Positions 1 to 3,983 of a stretch of 22,229 bases of DNA are shown here, one piece after another. The position numbers and the translations under genes are program-made. The DNA comes from a virus: positions 1 to 22,229 of the IMG/VR virus record IMGVR_UViG_3300027721_000085; one strand, given 5' to 3'. The notes beneath the pieces were generated by a model that ran no database searches, had not been told where the DNA came from, and saw only the letters and a program-made list of their open reading frames with translations. Numbering within the stretch: position 1 is the stretch's first letter; the number at the start of each line of letters is the position of its first letter.

Positions 1-57
1 CACAAAATGTGTTACACAAAATGTATAATATATTGGCTAAAATGTACATAATTTGTG
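1..57. repeat. Operator-like direct and inverted repeats at left edge
   Basis: The decamer CACAAAATGT occurs at 1-10 and again at 15-24. A nearly inverted copy, ACATAATTTGTG, lies at 46-57; its reverse complement is CACAAA-TT-ATGT. Two direct copies and one inverted copy in under 60 bp upstream of a run of small genes, one of them an HTH protein at 488-709, look like a regulator-binding cluster. The DNA is very AT-rich, so chance similarity is possible. The window edge cuts the region on the left. Confidence 0.35.
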
Positions 58-85
58 ACAAAAGTATAATATACTAGCTAGATGT
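23..85. repeat. Imperfect 22-23 bp direct repeat, offset 41 bp
   Basis: Positions 23-45 and 64-85 share the core GTATAATATA, then a T/C, T, G/A, GCTA, and end in ATGT; they differ by a few substitutions and one indel. The second copy includes the palindrome CTAGCTAG (74-81). Further right lie TTAAC-A-GTTAA (91-101) and TTAATTAA (98-105). Together with the decamers to the left this fills the whole non-coding leader before the gene at 122. It may be a promoter/operator or iteron-like region; nothing here fixes which. Confidence 0.35.
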
Positions 86-107
86 TATTTTTAACAGTTA
101 ATTAATT

Positions 108-121
108 TAAATCAGAATAAG
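108..121 (+). promoter_or_regulatory. Start-proximal leader motif TAAATCAGAATAA, copy 1
   Basis: The 13-mer TAAATCAGAATAA (108-120) stands one base before the ATG at 122. An identical 13-mer stands one base before the ATG at 282 (268-280), where it also encodes the end of the gene at 122-280. The same placement relative to two start codons suggests a translation-initiation element or a shared junction sequence. It has no Shine-Dalgarno character, as is usual in Bacteroidetes. Confidence 0.4.
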
Positions 122-280
122 ATGGAAGAGCATAAAACAATAAATGAACAAGTAGCAATACTTCAAGACACATTAAATGAAATGATGACTGGATTTGACT
201 CAGAAGAAGATAAAATAGACTTCATTCTTGATATTTGCAATGGTTATAGAAAAAGAATTAGTGAACCTAAATCAGAATAA
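122..280 (+). CDS. Small acidic protein of unknown function (52 aa)
   Basis: This short frame begins MEEHKTINEQVAILQDTLNE and ends at TAA 278-280, one base before the next ATG at 282. It is acidic, predicted mostly helical, with no Cys cluster (one Cys only), signal peptide or membrane segment. The frame fills the only coding-sized gap before the TAVEWL gene and its leader carries the same 13-mer that precedes the next gene, which supports it being real. I do not recognise a family. By position it belongs to the early or accessory block. Confidence 0.6.
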   Translation: MEEHKTINEQVAILQDTLNEMMTGFDSEEDKIDFILDICNGYRKRISEPKSE

Positions 281-281
281 C

Positions 282-491
282 ATGAACAACAATAAACAGA
301 TTACAGCAGTAGAATGGTTAGCAGAAGAAATAATGGCTAATCCATTTAGAATAGAAAATGATAGACTATGGGACAAAGCCAAAGAAATGGAAAAGGAAAT
401 AATTTGTACAGCATATCTTGAAGGTATAGATGATGAATATACTACGTCAGAACAATACTACAATAAAACCTTTAAAAACACGAAAGAATGA
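282..491 (+). CDS. TAVEWL-family small phage protein (69 aa)
   Basis: The protein begins MNNNKQITAVEWLAEEI and ends with a YYNKTFKNTKE tail. The pattern of an N-terminal TAVEWL, a central helix of the AKEMEKE type and a C-terminal EQYYN-T-F is one I know from many small proteins of Bacteroidetes phages and prophages, where function is unknown. I chose ATG 282 rather than the in-frame ATG at 228, because 228 lies inside the gene at 122-280 and 282 directly follows its stop. Its stop overlaps the next start as ATGA. A deleted copy of this gene lies at 1483-1548. Confidence 0.75.
   Translation: MNNNKQITAVEWLAEEIMANPFRIENDRLWDKAKEMEKEIICTAYLEGIDDEYTTSEQYYNKTFKNTKE
303..326 (+). repeat. 24-bp exact repeat, copy 1 (TAVEWLAE coding)
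   Basis: The 24 bases at 303-326 are identical to 1486-1509. Both encode TAVEWLAE in frame near the start of an ORF, so this is the intact parent (or sister) of the remnant at 1483-1548. Exact identity at all 24 bases, synonymous sites included, suggests a recent duplication or gene conversion rather than conserved protein function alone. Confidence 0.8.
467..491 (+). repeat. Gene-junction motif TTTAAAAACACGAAA, copy A
   Basis: The sequence around 471-485 reads TTTAAAAACACGAAA and runs into the ATGA overlap of two genes. It encodes the last residues (TFKNTKE) of the upstream gene and is also the leader of the HTH gene at 488. Near-identical sequences end at the starts of the genes at 1538 and 1794, with partial forms at 1009-1020 and 2248-2265. 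It may help initiation in the absence of Shine-Dalgarno pairing, or be a recombination boundary. Confidence 0.55.
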
Positions 492-709
492 CACTCAAAG
501 AACTATCAAATATCAATAAAATTACACGCAAATTAATAACTGATTATATTACTAAAAATAATATTTCAGAAAACAAGTTTGCAAAGGAATCAGGAATAAG
601 CCAAAATCAACTTTGGATCTATCTTCATTCAGGAAACGAGAAAAAAGGAATCCATACAACTACATTGGAGAAAATAGGTAAATATCTAAATGACCAAAAT
701 AAATTGTAA
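488..709 (+). CDS. Small XRE-like helix-turn-helix DNA-binding protein (73 aa)
   Basis: A compact five-helix protein. Residues about 17-46 form a typical Cro/CI-type HTH: ITKNNISENKFAKESGISQN followed by a recognition helix around QLWIYLHSG. A last helix (TTLEKIGKYL) follows a short basic loop (GNEKKGIH). This is the size and shape of a phage Cro-like or small repressor protein, so it probably binds operators as a dimer; the repeats at 1-85 are candidate sites. The start ATG overlaps the upstream stop as ATGA and sits on the TTTAAAAACACGAAA junction motif. Whether it represses lysogeny or early genes cannot be read from the sequence. Confidence 0.7.
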   Translation: MTLKELSNINKITRKLITDYITKNNISENKFAKESGISQNQLWIYLHSGNEKKGIHTTTLEKIGKYLNDQNKL

Positions 710-715
710 CTTTCG
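707..715 (+). promoter_or_regulatory. Possible -7 promoter element (TAACTTTCG)
   Basis: TAACTTTC at 707-714 differs from TAnnTTTG only at the final base and overlaps the stop codon of the HTH gene. The GTG of the next gene is at 727. No TTG lies at the expected distance upstream, so support is weak. Confidence 0.3.
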
Positions 716-726
716 CAAAAAAACTA

Positions 727-993
727 GTGAATCAATGCGCTAAATATCGAAATGGAATTCCAACTGAGGAATGGATTGCAACAATTATTGTTCAAACTCA
801 AAAAGACGAAACAATAATCGGTTATTCAATAGAGTTTAGTTACGATTTACTCCCAGCTGTATGTGTTTATACGGATATTGATTTGCATAGGCTAATAATA
901 GCATTTAGGCGCAATGGAATAGGAATACTTAAGACCGTAACAATCGGACACCTCCATTACATCTATTTTTTACGAAATTCAACAGAAAATTAA
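727..993 (+). CDS. Hypothetical protein, GTG start (88 aa)
   Basis: A protein of mixed helix and strand, beginning MNQCAKYRNGIPTEEW, with a hydrophobic middle (IEFSYDLLPAVCVYTDIDLH) and a strand-like C-terminus. It has no convincing membrane segment or known motif. GTG 727 is the first usable start after an in-frame TAA at 700-702, and there is no ATG in this frame, so the start is not certain. The only upstream signal is a weak TAACTTTCG element. I do not recognise a family. It is the one gene of the left block not overlapping its neighbours, which fits an independent promoter. Confidence 0.6.
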   Translation: MNQCAKYRNGIPTEEWIATIIVQTQKDETIIGYSIEFSYDLLPAVCVYTDIDLHRLIIAFRRNGIGILKTVTIGHLHYIYFLRNSTEN

Positions 994-1001
994 TACATTT
1001 G
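994..1001 (+). promoter_or_regulatory. Bacteroidetes -7 promoter box TACATTTG
   Basis: TACATTTG is a full match to TAnnTTTG. It lies directly after the stop of the previous gene and only 4 bases before ATG 1006. In Bacteroidetes transcription starts a few bases past this box, so the mRNA may begin at or next to the ATG. No TTG was found at the usual -33 spacing, which lowers confidence. Confidence 0.45.
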
Positions 1002-1005
1002 TAAT

Positions 1006-1239
1006 ATGAAAAACACGAATAAACAGAAAATGCGTAAAATTCTAGGGTTAATATTAATCCCATTTTTTACAGCAATATTTGTATTTGACCGATTCCTATT
1101 AGTCTTTTTGATATGGTTAGAACAACCTAAAATCAAAGCATGGTTTACCGGTCAAAAGGAAATGACATCTTCATTCGTCAGGGTTATATCATTCAGCTTG
1201 ATTTACGCTATTTATTCACTTTTTAAACTGTTATTTTGA
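1006..1239 (+). CDS. Small inner-membrane protein, two membrane segments (77 aa)
   Basis: A basic N-terminus (KNTNKQKMRK) is followed by a hydrophobic segment at residues about 11-38 (ILGLILIPFFTAIFVFDRFL, then LVFLIWL). A polar loop (QPKIKAWFTGQKEMTSS) leads into a second hydrophobic segment at about 58-77 that ends the protein. Hairpin topology with both ends in the cytoplasm is likely. Size and topology would fit a holin, a superinfection-exclusion protein or other phage membrane protein, but its position among early accessory genes gives no firm hint. ATG 1006 is preferred because it follows the -7 box by 4 bases; ATG 1030 is an alternative. The codons after ATG contain AAAAACACGAAT, a partial junction motif. 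Confidence 0.65.
   Translation: MKNTNKQKMRKILGLILIPFFTAIFVFDRFLLVFLIWLEQPKIKAWFTGQKEMTSSFVRVISFSLIYAIYSLFKLLF
1009..1020 (+). repeat. Gene-junction motif, partial copy AAAAACACGAAT
   Basis: These 12 bases match the core of the motif at 467-491. Here they lie just inside the annotated gene and 9 bases before a second in-frame ATG at 1030. That is close to the spacing seen elsewhere if translation really starts at 1030. The same 12-mer also occurs inside the terminase gene (3719-3730), so single copies can arise by chance. Confidence 0.3.
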
Positions 1240-1478
1240 GAGATTATTACGAAATCAGCGGAAGTGCGGAACGAAAAATGCCTGAAGAATACGATAATTG
1301 TATTCTAGGTTATGACCTTTCAAGTGATTTACCGATATATTCAGTAAAAAAGATTGTTAAGTTGATACAGAGAGAGGGAATTGATTACTTTGAAGCAATA
1401 GATTTATTCAATCAAACATACGGATGTGGTAATTTAGGAGTGAATGAGCCTATTTACTGCATGGATTTAGAGGACTGA
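1236..1478 (+). CDS. Conserved small phage protein of unknown function (80 aa)
   Basis: The protein reads through EEYDNCILGY, a stretch typical of a beta strand, then IYSVKKIVKLIQREGIDYFE, a helix, and FNQTYGCGNLG near the end. The general plan (D-CILG, then Y-KIV, then an amphipathic helix with EA--LF) resembles a widespread small protein of mobile elements and phages with no assigned role; this is recollection, not a search. The start is uncertain. TTG 1236 overlaps the upstream stop as TTGA and keeps the segment GSAERKMPEEY; ATG 1278 would give 66 aa with A-rich DNA before it. Coupling to the membrane-protein gene makes 1236 slightly better. Confidence 0.65.
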   Translation: MRDYYEISGSAERKMPEEYDNCILGYDLSSDLPIYSVKKIVKLIQREGIDYFEAIDLFNQTYGCGNLGVNEPIYCMDLED

Positions 1479-1485
1479 AATTATG

Positions 1486-1509
1486 ACAGCAGTAGAATGG
1501 TTAGCAGAA
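1486..1509 (+). repeat. 24-bp exact repeat, copy 2
   Basis: Identical to 303-326; see the remnant gene at 1483-1548. The offset between copies is 1183 bp. Confidence 0.8.
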
Positions 1510-1521
1510 CAATATAGTTTG

Positions 1522-1541
1522 TTAAAAACACGAAAAAATGA
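1522..1541 (+). repeat. Gene-junction motif TTAAAAACACGAAA, copy B
   Basis: TTAAAAACACGAAAAAATGA ends at the start codon of the gene at 1538. Compared with copy A, G is replaced by A near the end and one position of spacing differs. The motif keeps its place relative to the ATG although the upstream reading frame is different, which argues that the DNA or RNA sequence matters rather than the peptide. Confidence 0.55.
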
Positions 1542-1804
1542 CTATTGAATCGAGAATATTATTATTAGAACAGTATATTGATTATATGGTTGAAAGACTG
1601 TTTTTTCAATACGAGCCAACATTCTATACACCTACCGAAGATTGGAATATTGGAACAAAGAATCCACACGCCAAAAATGGTTGGCATGGGGTATCAAAAC
1701 CACATGGGAAATTTTTAACTGTAAAGTATTTAATGATTAATTATAAACCTTTATCATTTGATTCGTGGATATTAACCTTTAAAAACACGAAAAATGAAAA
1801 ATAG
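1538..1804 (+). CDS. Hypothetical aromatic-rich protein (88 aa)
   Basis: A helix (MTIESRILLLEQYIDYMVER) is followed by a region rich in Phe, Tyr and Trp (FFQYEPTFYTPTEDW, GTKNPHAKNGWHGVSKPHGK) and a strand-rich end. There is no membrane segment and no motif I can name. The last residues TFKNTKNEK come from a third copy of the junction motif. The start ATG is placed on the motif like those at 488 and 1794. The next gene starts at 1794, inside its last codons. It may be an early accessory protein; I do not recognise it. Confidence 0.65.
   Translation: MTIESRILLLEQYIDYMVERLFFQYEPTFYTPTEDWNIGTKNPHAKNGWHGVSKPHGKFLTVKYLMINYKPLSFDSWILTFKNTKNEK
1774..1797 (+). repeat. Gene-junction motif TTTAAAAACACGAAA, copy C
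   Basis: AACC followed by TTTAAAAACACGAAA and ATGA matches copy A at all bases except two missing near the ATG (GA before ATGA). As in copy A it encodes a C-terminal TFKNTK and supplies the leader and ATG of the next gene, here at 1794. Confidence 0.55.
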
Positions 1805-1937
1805 TAAGCAATTAACCAAATGGTTTGTTAGAAGATGTTGGGGGACATTTATGCAAATGACACCAAAGATGAGAAAATACGTCTATAATAATAGTTTTGA
1901 ATCATTTTGTAAACAATTTAACAATGAAAATATTTAA
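1794..1937 (+). CDS. Small basic protein (47 aa)
   Basis: The frame begins MKNSKQLTKWFVRRCWGTFM and ends FCKQFNNENI at TAA 1935-1937. It is basic (K and R near the N-terminus) and rich in aromatic residues. Evidence for being real: it starts exactly on the junction motif, begins inside the last codons of the previous gene and ends inside the first codons of the next, so it fills the only gap in an otherwise continuous operon. I do not recognise a family. It could bind nucleic acid or membrane through its basic-aromatic face, but that is a guess. Confidence 0.55.
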   Translation: MKNSKQLTKWFVRRCWGTFMQMTPKMRKYVYNNSFESFCKQFNNENI

Positions 1938-2109
1938 GAAAATACGCTCAAAATTATGCGTTAAGCTAATGAGTAAAGCACAGAAAGAAATGATAAGCCT
2001 TTCAGCACAGTTAACAGTCGATTACACGCAAAATAGAAAGTTTAGGAGGGAAATGGATACACTAGGTTTCGGAAAGCACATAAGAGACGCAATAAAAGCA
2101 TGGGATTAA
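1924..2109 (+). CDS. Small basic helical protein (61 aa)
   Basis: From ATG 1924 the protein starts MKIFKKIRSKLCVKLMSKAQ and continues as a single long helical stretch ending GKHIRDAIKAWD. It is strongly basic in its first 20 residues and again around RKFRREM. A longer frame opens at ATG 1897, but 1924 is preferred because it follows A/T-rich DNA and overlaps the upstream stop by only 14 bases. It overlaps the next gene at 2100 by 10 bases. Function unknown; charge and size would fit a small nucleic-acid-binding or anti-host factor. Confidence 0.55.
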   Translation: MKIFKKIRSKLCVKLMSKAQKEMISLSAQLTVDYTQNRKFRREMDTLGFGKHIRDAIKAWD

Positions 2110-2264
2110 AGGAAAAACCTAAAGGACTAGGGGACACAGTAGAGAACATACTTGAAGCAACTGGAATAGCCAAAGTAGTTAAGAGCGTTATAAAGACGTG
2201 CAACTGCGGAAAACGAAAGGATTTATTGAATAAAATAGTACCGTACCGAAACACGAAAAAATAG
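2100..2264 (+). CDS. GLGDT-type small phage protein (54 aa)
   Basis: The protein reads MGLKEKPKGLGDTVENILEA, then TGIAKVVKSVIK, a CNCGKR motif and LNKIVPYRN. The order GLGDT, ATGI-K-V, C-CG-R and LN--PY is one I know from small proteins just upstream of the terminase genes in Flavobacteriia phages; no role is established that I can recall. C34 and C36 might bind a metal or form a redox or disulphide pair. It overlaps the previous gene, and its last codons carry a variant of the junction motif (GAAACACGAAAAAATAG). It is the last gene before the packaging module. Confidence 0.7.
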   Translation: MGLKEKPKGLGDTVENILEATGIAKVVKSVIKTCNCGKRKDLLNKIVPYRNTKK

Positions 2265-2291
2265 ATTAAAATATACCGAAAAAATACCGAA
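2239..2291 (+). repeat. Four TACCG(AA) repeats ahead of the terminase genes
   Basis: TACCG occurs at 2239-2243 and TACCGAA at 2244-2250, 2274-2280 and 2285-2291, the last ending two bases before ATG 2294. The spacing is irregular (5, 30, 11). Clustered short repeats next to the small terminase gene are where pac or cos recognition sites often lie, so a packaging-site role is possible; they could also be operator half-sites. The end of the gene at 2100-2264 overlaps the first two. Confidence 0.35.
2248..2265 (+). repeat. Gene-junction motif, variant copy D
   Basis: GAAACACGAAAAAATAGA resembles the motif of copies A-C, but ends with a stop codon (TAG) and not an ATG. It again encodes a C-terminal NTKK, and the next start is about 30 bases away. 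This looks like a decayed or re-used copy. Confidence 0.35.
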
Positions 2292-2293
2292 TT

Positions 2294-2605
2294 ATGGCAA
2301 ACGAGGAAAATTTAAGACCAGCATGGAAAAAAGGTGAAGCCCCAAATCCTAATGGAAGACCCAAGGGAGCGCGAAATCGAAGCACCATTTTAAAAGAATT
2401 ATTGTCACTAAACGACAACGAGTTAAAGATGCACTTAGCCCAAATCAATAAGGCAATCGAAAAAGAAGATACAAACGCTTACAAGGCAGTACTTGATTCA
2501 GCTTATGGCGCACCCGTTCAACAAATCGAGCAAACGAACACCGAAATAGACCTATCAGGCCTTACCACAGACGAATTAAAGGACTTATTAAACGAAGATG
2601 AATGA
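2294..2605 (+). CDS. Putative terminase small subunit (103 aa)
   Basis: The N-terminal part has the WKKGEAPNPNGRPKGARNRS signature (residues about 11-30) of the DUF5681-type family found in place of, or as part of, small terminase proteins. It is followed by a helical segment (TILKELLSL, ELKMHLAQINKAIEKED) and an acidic end (LSGLTTDELKDLLNEDE). In packaging, the small subunit binds the phage DNA start site and loads the large subunit. The gene lies directly upstream of the large terminase gene and overlaps it by 8 bases, as expected for terS-terL pairs. The basic GRPKGARNR stretch would contact DNA. Other readings (a general phage DNA-binding protein) remain open. Confidence 0.7.
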   Translation: MANEENLRPAWKKGEAPNPNGRPKGARNRSTILKELLSLNDNELKMHLAQINKAIEKEDTNAYKAVLDSAYGAPVQQIEQTNTEIDLSGLTTDELKDLLNEDE

Positions 2606-3956
2606 GAGGAAAGCACACGCAAAAGAATTGCTTAGACGAGAGTTGTCAAGACGTTCACTATGGGAGTTTTGCCGTTATTATGATCCTATTTTCTTTCATA
2701 ACAGACCTTTTCTCAAGGAAATAGCGGACGCATTCCAAGAAATAGAGCAAAAAACAATCAAAAGTTTATCCGTTTCAATGCCACCAAGAGCGGGAAAATC
2801 TTATATTACGTCATTATTTTGCGCCTGGACCATTGGGCGTAACCCTGACAAGTCAGTAATGCGGAATACGTGTACAGCTACGCTATTTCTTAAGTTCAGT
2901 TATGATGTTCGGGCAATCGTTAAATCGGACAAATACCGTAAAGTTTTCAACAATGTAACCTTGTCAGATGACAAATCTAATCTTCAAGGATGGAATACCA
3001 ATACTAGCAAACAAGTAGGTTATTTTGGTGCTGGTGTTGGAGGTACAATTATCGGGTTTGGAGCGTCAAACGTTGCAATAACAGATGACCTTTATAGAGG
3101 TATTGAAGACGCATTGTCCGACACCGTTAACGACCGAATCAATCAATGGAAGGAATCAACACATGATTCACGATTTGAGAGCGGTTGCGCAAGGATTGAC
3201 ATAGGAACACGTTGGAGTTTAAACGACGTTATAGGGCGTAATATTGAGTCAAAGATATACGATAAATCCATTATTGTAAGCGCCATGAATGAACAAGGGG
3301 AGTCATTTTGTGAGGACGTATTGACAACAGCTGAATATATCGAAAAAAAGAAACGTACAGCACCCGAAATATGGGAGGCTGAATATCAACAACAACCCGT
3401 TGACATGAAAGGTAGGCTATTTAATAACCTTAATTTCCTATCAAAAGACGAATTCGCAGAAATCACGAAATCAAACCCAATTGAAGGTTGTATTGGCTAC
3501 GTGGACGTTTCTGACCAAGGCACTGATTACACGTCTGTTGCGATTTGCGCTGTAATCAAGAAACAGCTGTTTATAGTTGACTATTTAATGACGCGTGATA
3601 ACACCGATATTACGATCCCTCAAACCGCTGCGTTATTGGACAAATGGAAGGTTACATATTGTCGGGTTGAATCAAATTCGATGGGTGCAATGTTTAGCCG
3701 TCAATTACAAACACAGACAAAAACACGAATACTTCAGGTCCATAACACGCAAAACAAGATAACCAGGATTATAATGAGTTCAGCACACGTCATGAATTCA
3801 ATGATTTTTGTGCGTAATGGGGACAATCAAAGCGAGTTATTTATACAAAATGTACTAAGTTTTAGCAAGGAGGGAAAAAATAAAAACGATGACGCTCCAG
3901 ATTGTTTGGCTGGATTAAGTATTTTTGTACAATCAATGTTTAAAAATTTATCGTAA
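2598..3956 (+). CDS. terL: Terminase large subunit
   Basis: The motor that cuts concatemeric DNA and pumps it into the prohead. The ATPase domain shows Walker A MPPRAGKS (residues 61-68), a Walker B ending in ITDD (161-164) and an IGTRW coupling motif (202-206). The C-terminal RNase H-like nuclease domain shows YVDVSDQGTD with D303, then E358 in YCRVESNS, and DDAPD (431-435), which together form the expected metal-binding acidic set. At 452 aa it is full length for a terminase of this type. The second half resembles the phage terminase C-terminal family seen in phages of many hosts. It overlaps the small subunit gene by 8 bases and ends in the promoter box before the portal gene. Confidence 0.93.
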   Translation: MNERKAHAKELLRRELSRRSLWEFCRYYDPIFFHNRPFLKEIADAFQEIEQKTIKSLSVSMPPRAGKSYITSLFCAWTIGRNPDKSVMRNTCTATLFLKFSYDVRAIVKSDKYRKVFNNVTLSDDKSNLQGWNTNTSKQVGYFGAGVGGTIIGFGASNVAITDDLYRGIEDALSDTVNDRINQWKESTHDSRFESGCARIDIGTRWSLNDVIGRNIESKIYDKSIIVSAMNEQGESFCEDVLTTAEYIEKKKRTAPEIWEAEYQQQPVDMKGRLFNNLNFLSKDEFAEITKSNPIEGCIGYVDVSDQGTDYTSVAICAVIKKQLFIVDYLMTRDNTDITIPQTAALLDKWKVTYCRVESNSMGAMFSRQLQTQTKTRILQVHNTQNKITRIIMSSAHVMNSMIFVRNGDNQSELFIQNVLSFSKEGKNKNDDAPDCLAGLSIFVQSMFKNLS

Positions 3957-3961
3957 CTTTG
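3954..3961 (+). promoter_or_regulatory. Bacteroidetes -7 promoter box TAACTTTG (portal)
   Basis: TAACTTTG (followed by C) matches TAnnTTTG and overlaps the terL stop codon. ATG 3984 is 22 bases downstream, leaving a short leader ending in AAAACAGA. The nearest TTG (3925-3927) is 26 bases upstream, longer than the usual 19-23, so the -33 element is doubtful. This could start the head gene transcript. Confidence 0.45.
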
Positions 3962-3983
3962 CTTAAATTCTAATCAAAACAGA

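Larger units (their letters stand above)
1483..1548 (+). pseudogene. Deleted copy of the TAVEWL gene (21 codons)
   Basis: ATG 1483 opens a 21-residue frame starting MTAVEWLAEQYSLLK. Its first part (1486-1509) is identical over 24 bp to the intact gene at 303-326. Its end runs through the same TTAAAAACACGAAA junction motif that closes the intact gene, but in another frame. The simplest history is duplication of the 282-491 gene followed by loss of about 130-140 bp from its middle. The frame overlaps the next start at 1538 by 11 bases, so it may still serve as a leader peptide coupling translation into that gene. Confidence 0.65.

Noticed and set aside
33-55. TTG ... ATAATTTG as a promoter in the leader
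   Set aside because: The spacing is only 12 bases and the -7 box lacks the first T at the right position, so it does not meet the Bacteroidetes model.
228-281. Upstream extension of the TAVEWL gene to ATG 228
   Set aside because: It would overlap the gene at 122-280 and adds residues unlike the family; ATG 282 follows the preceding stop by one base and has the repeated leader motif.
2042-2254. Antisense 70-codon frame over the GLGDT gene
   Set aside because: It mirrors two recognisable small genes on the + strand, and no promoter or conserved feature was seen on the - strand.
3719-3730. AAAAACACGAAT inside the terminase gene, identical to the partial junction motif at 1009-1020
   Set aside because: It lies in the middle of a conserved gene, not at a junction, so it is probably chance. 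It lowers confidence in the partial copy at 1009-1020 but not in the longer copies A-C.
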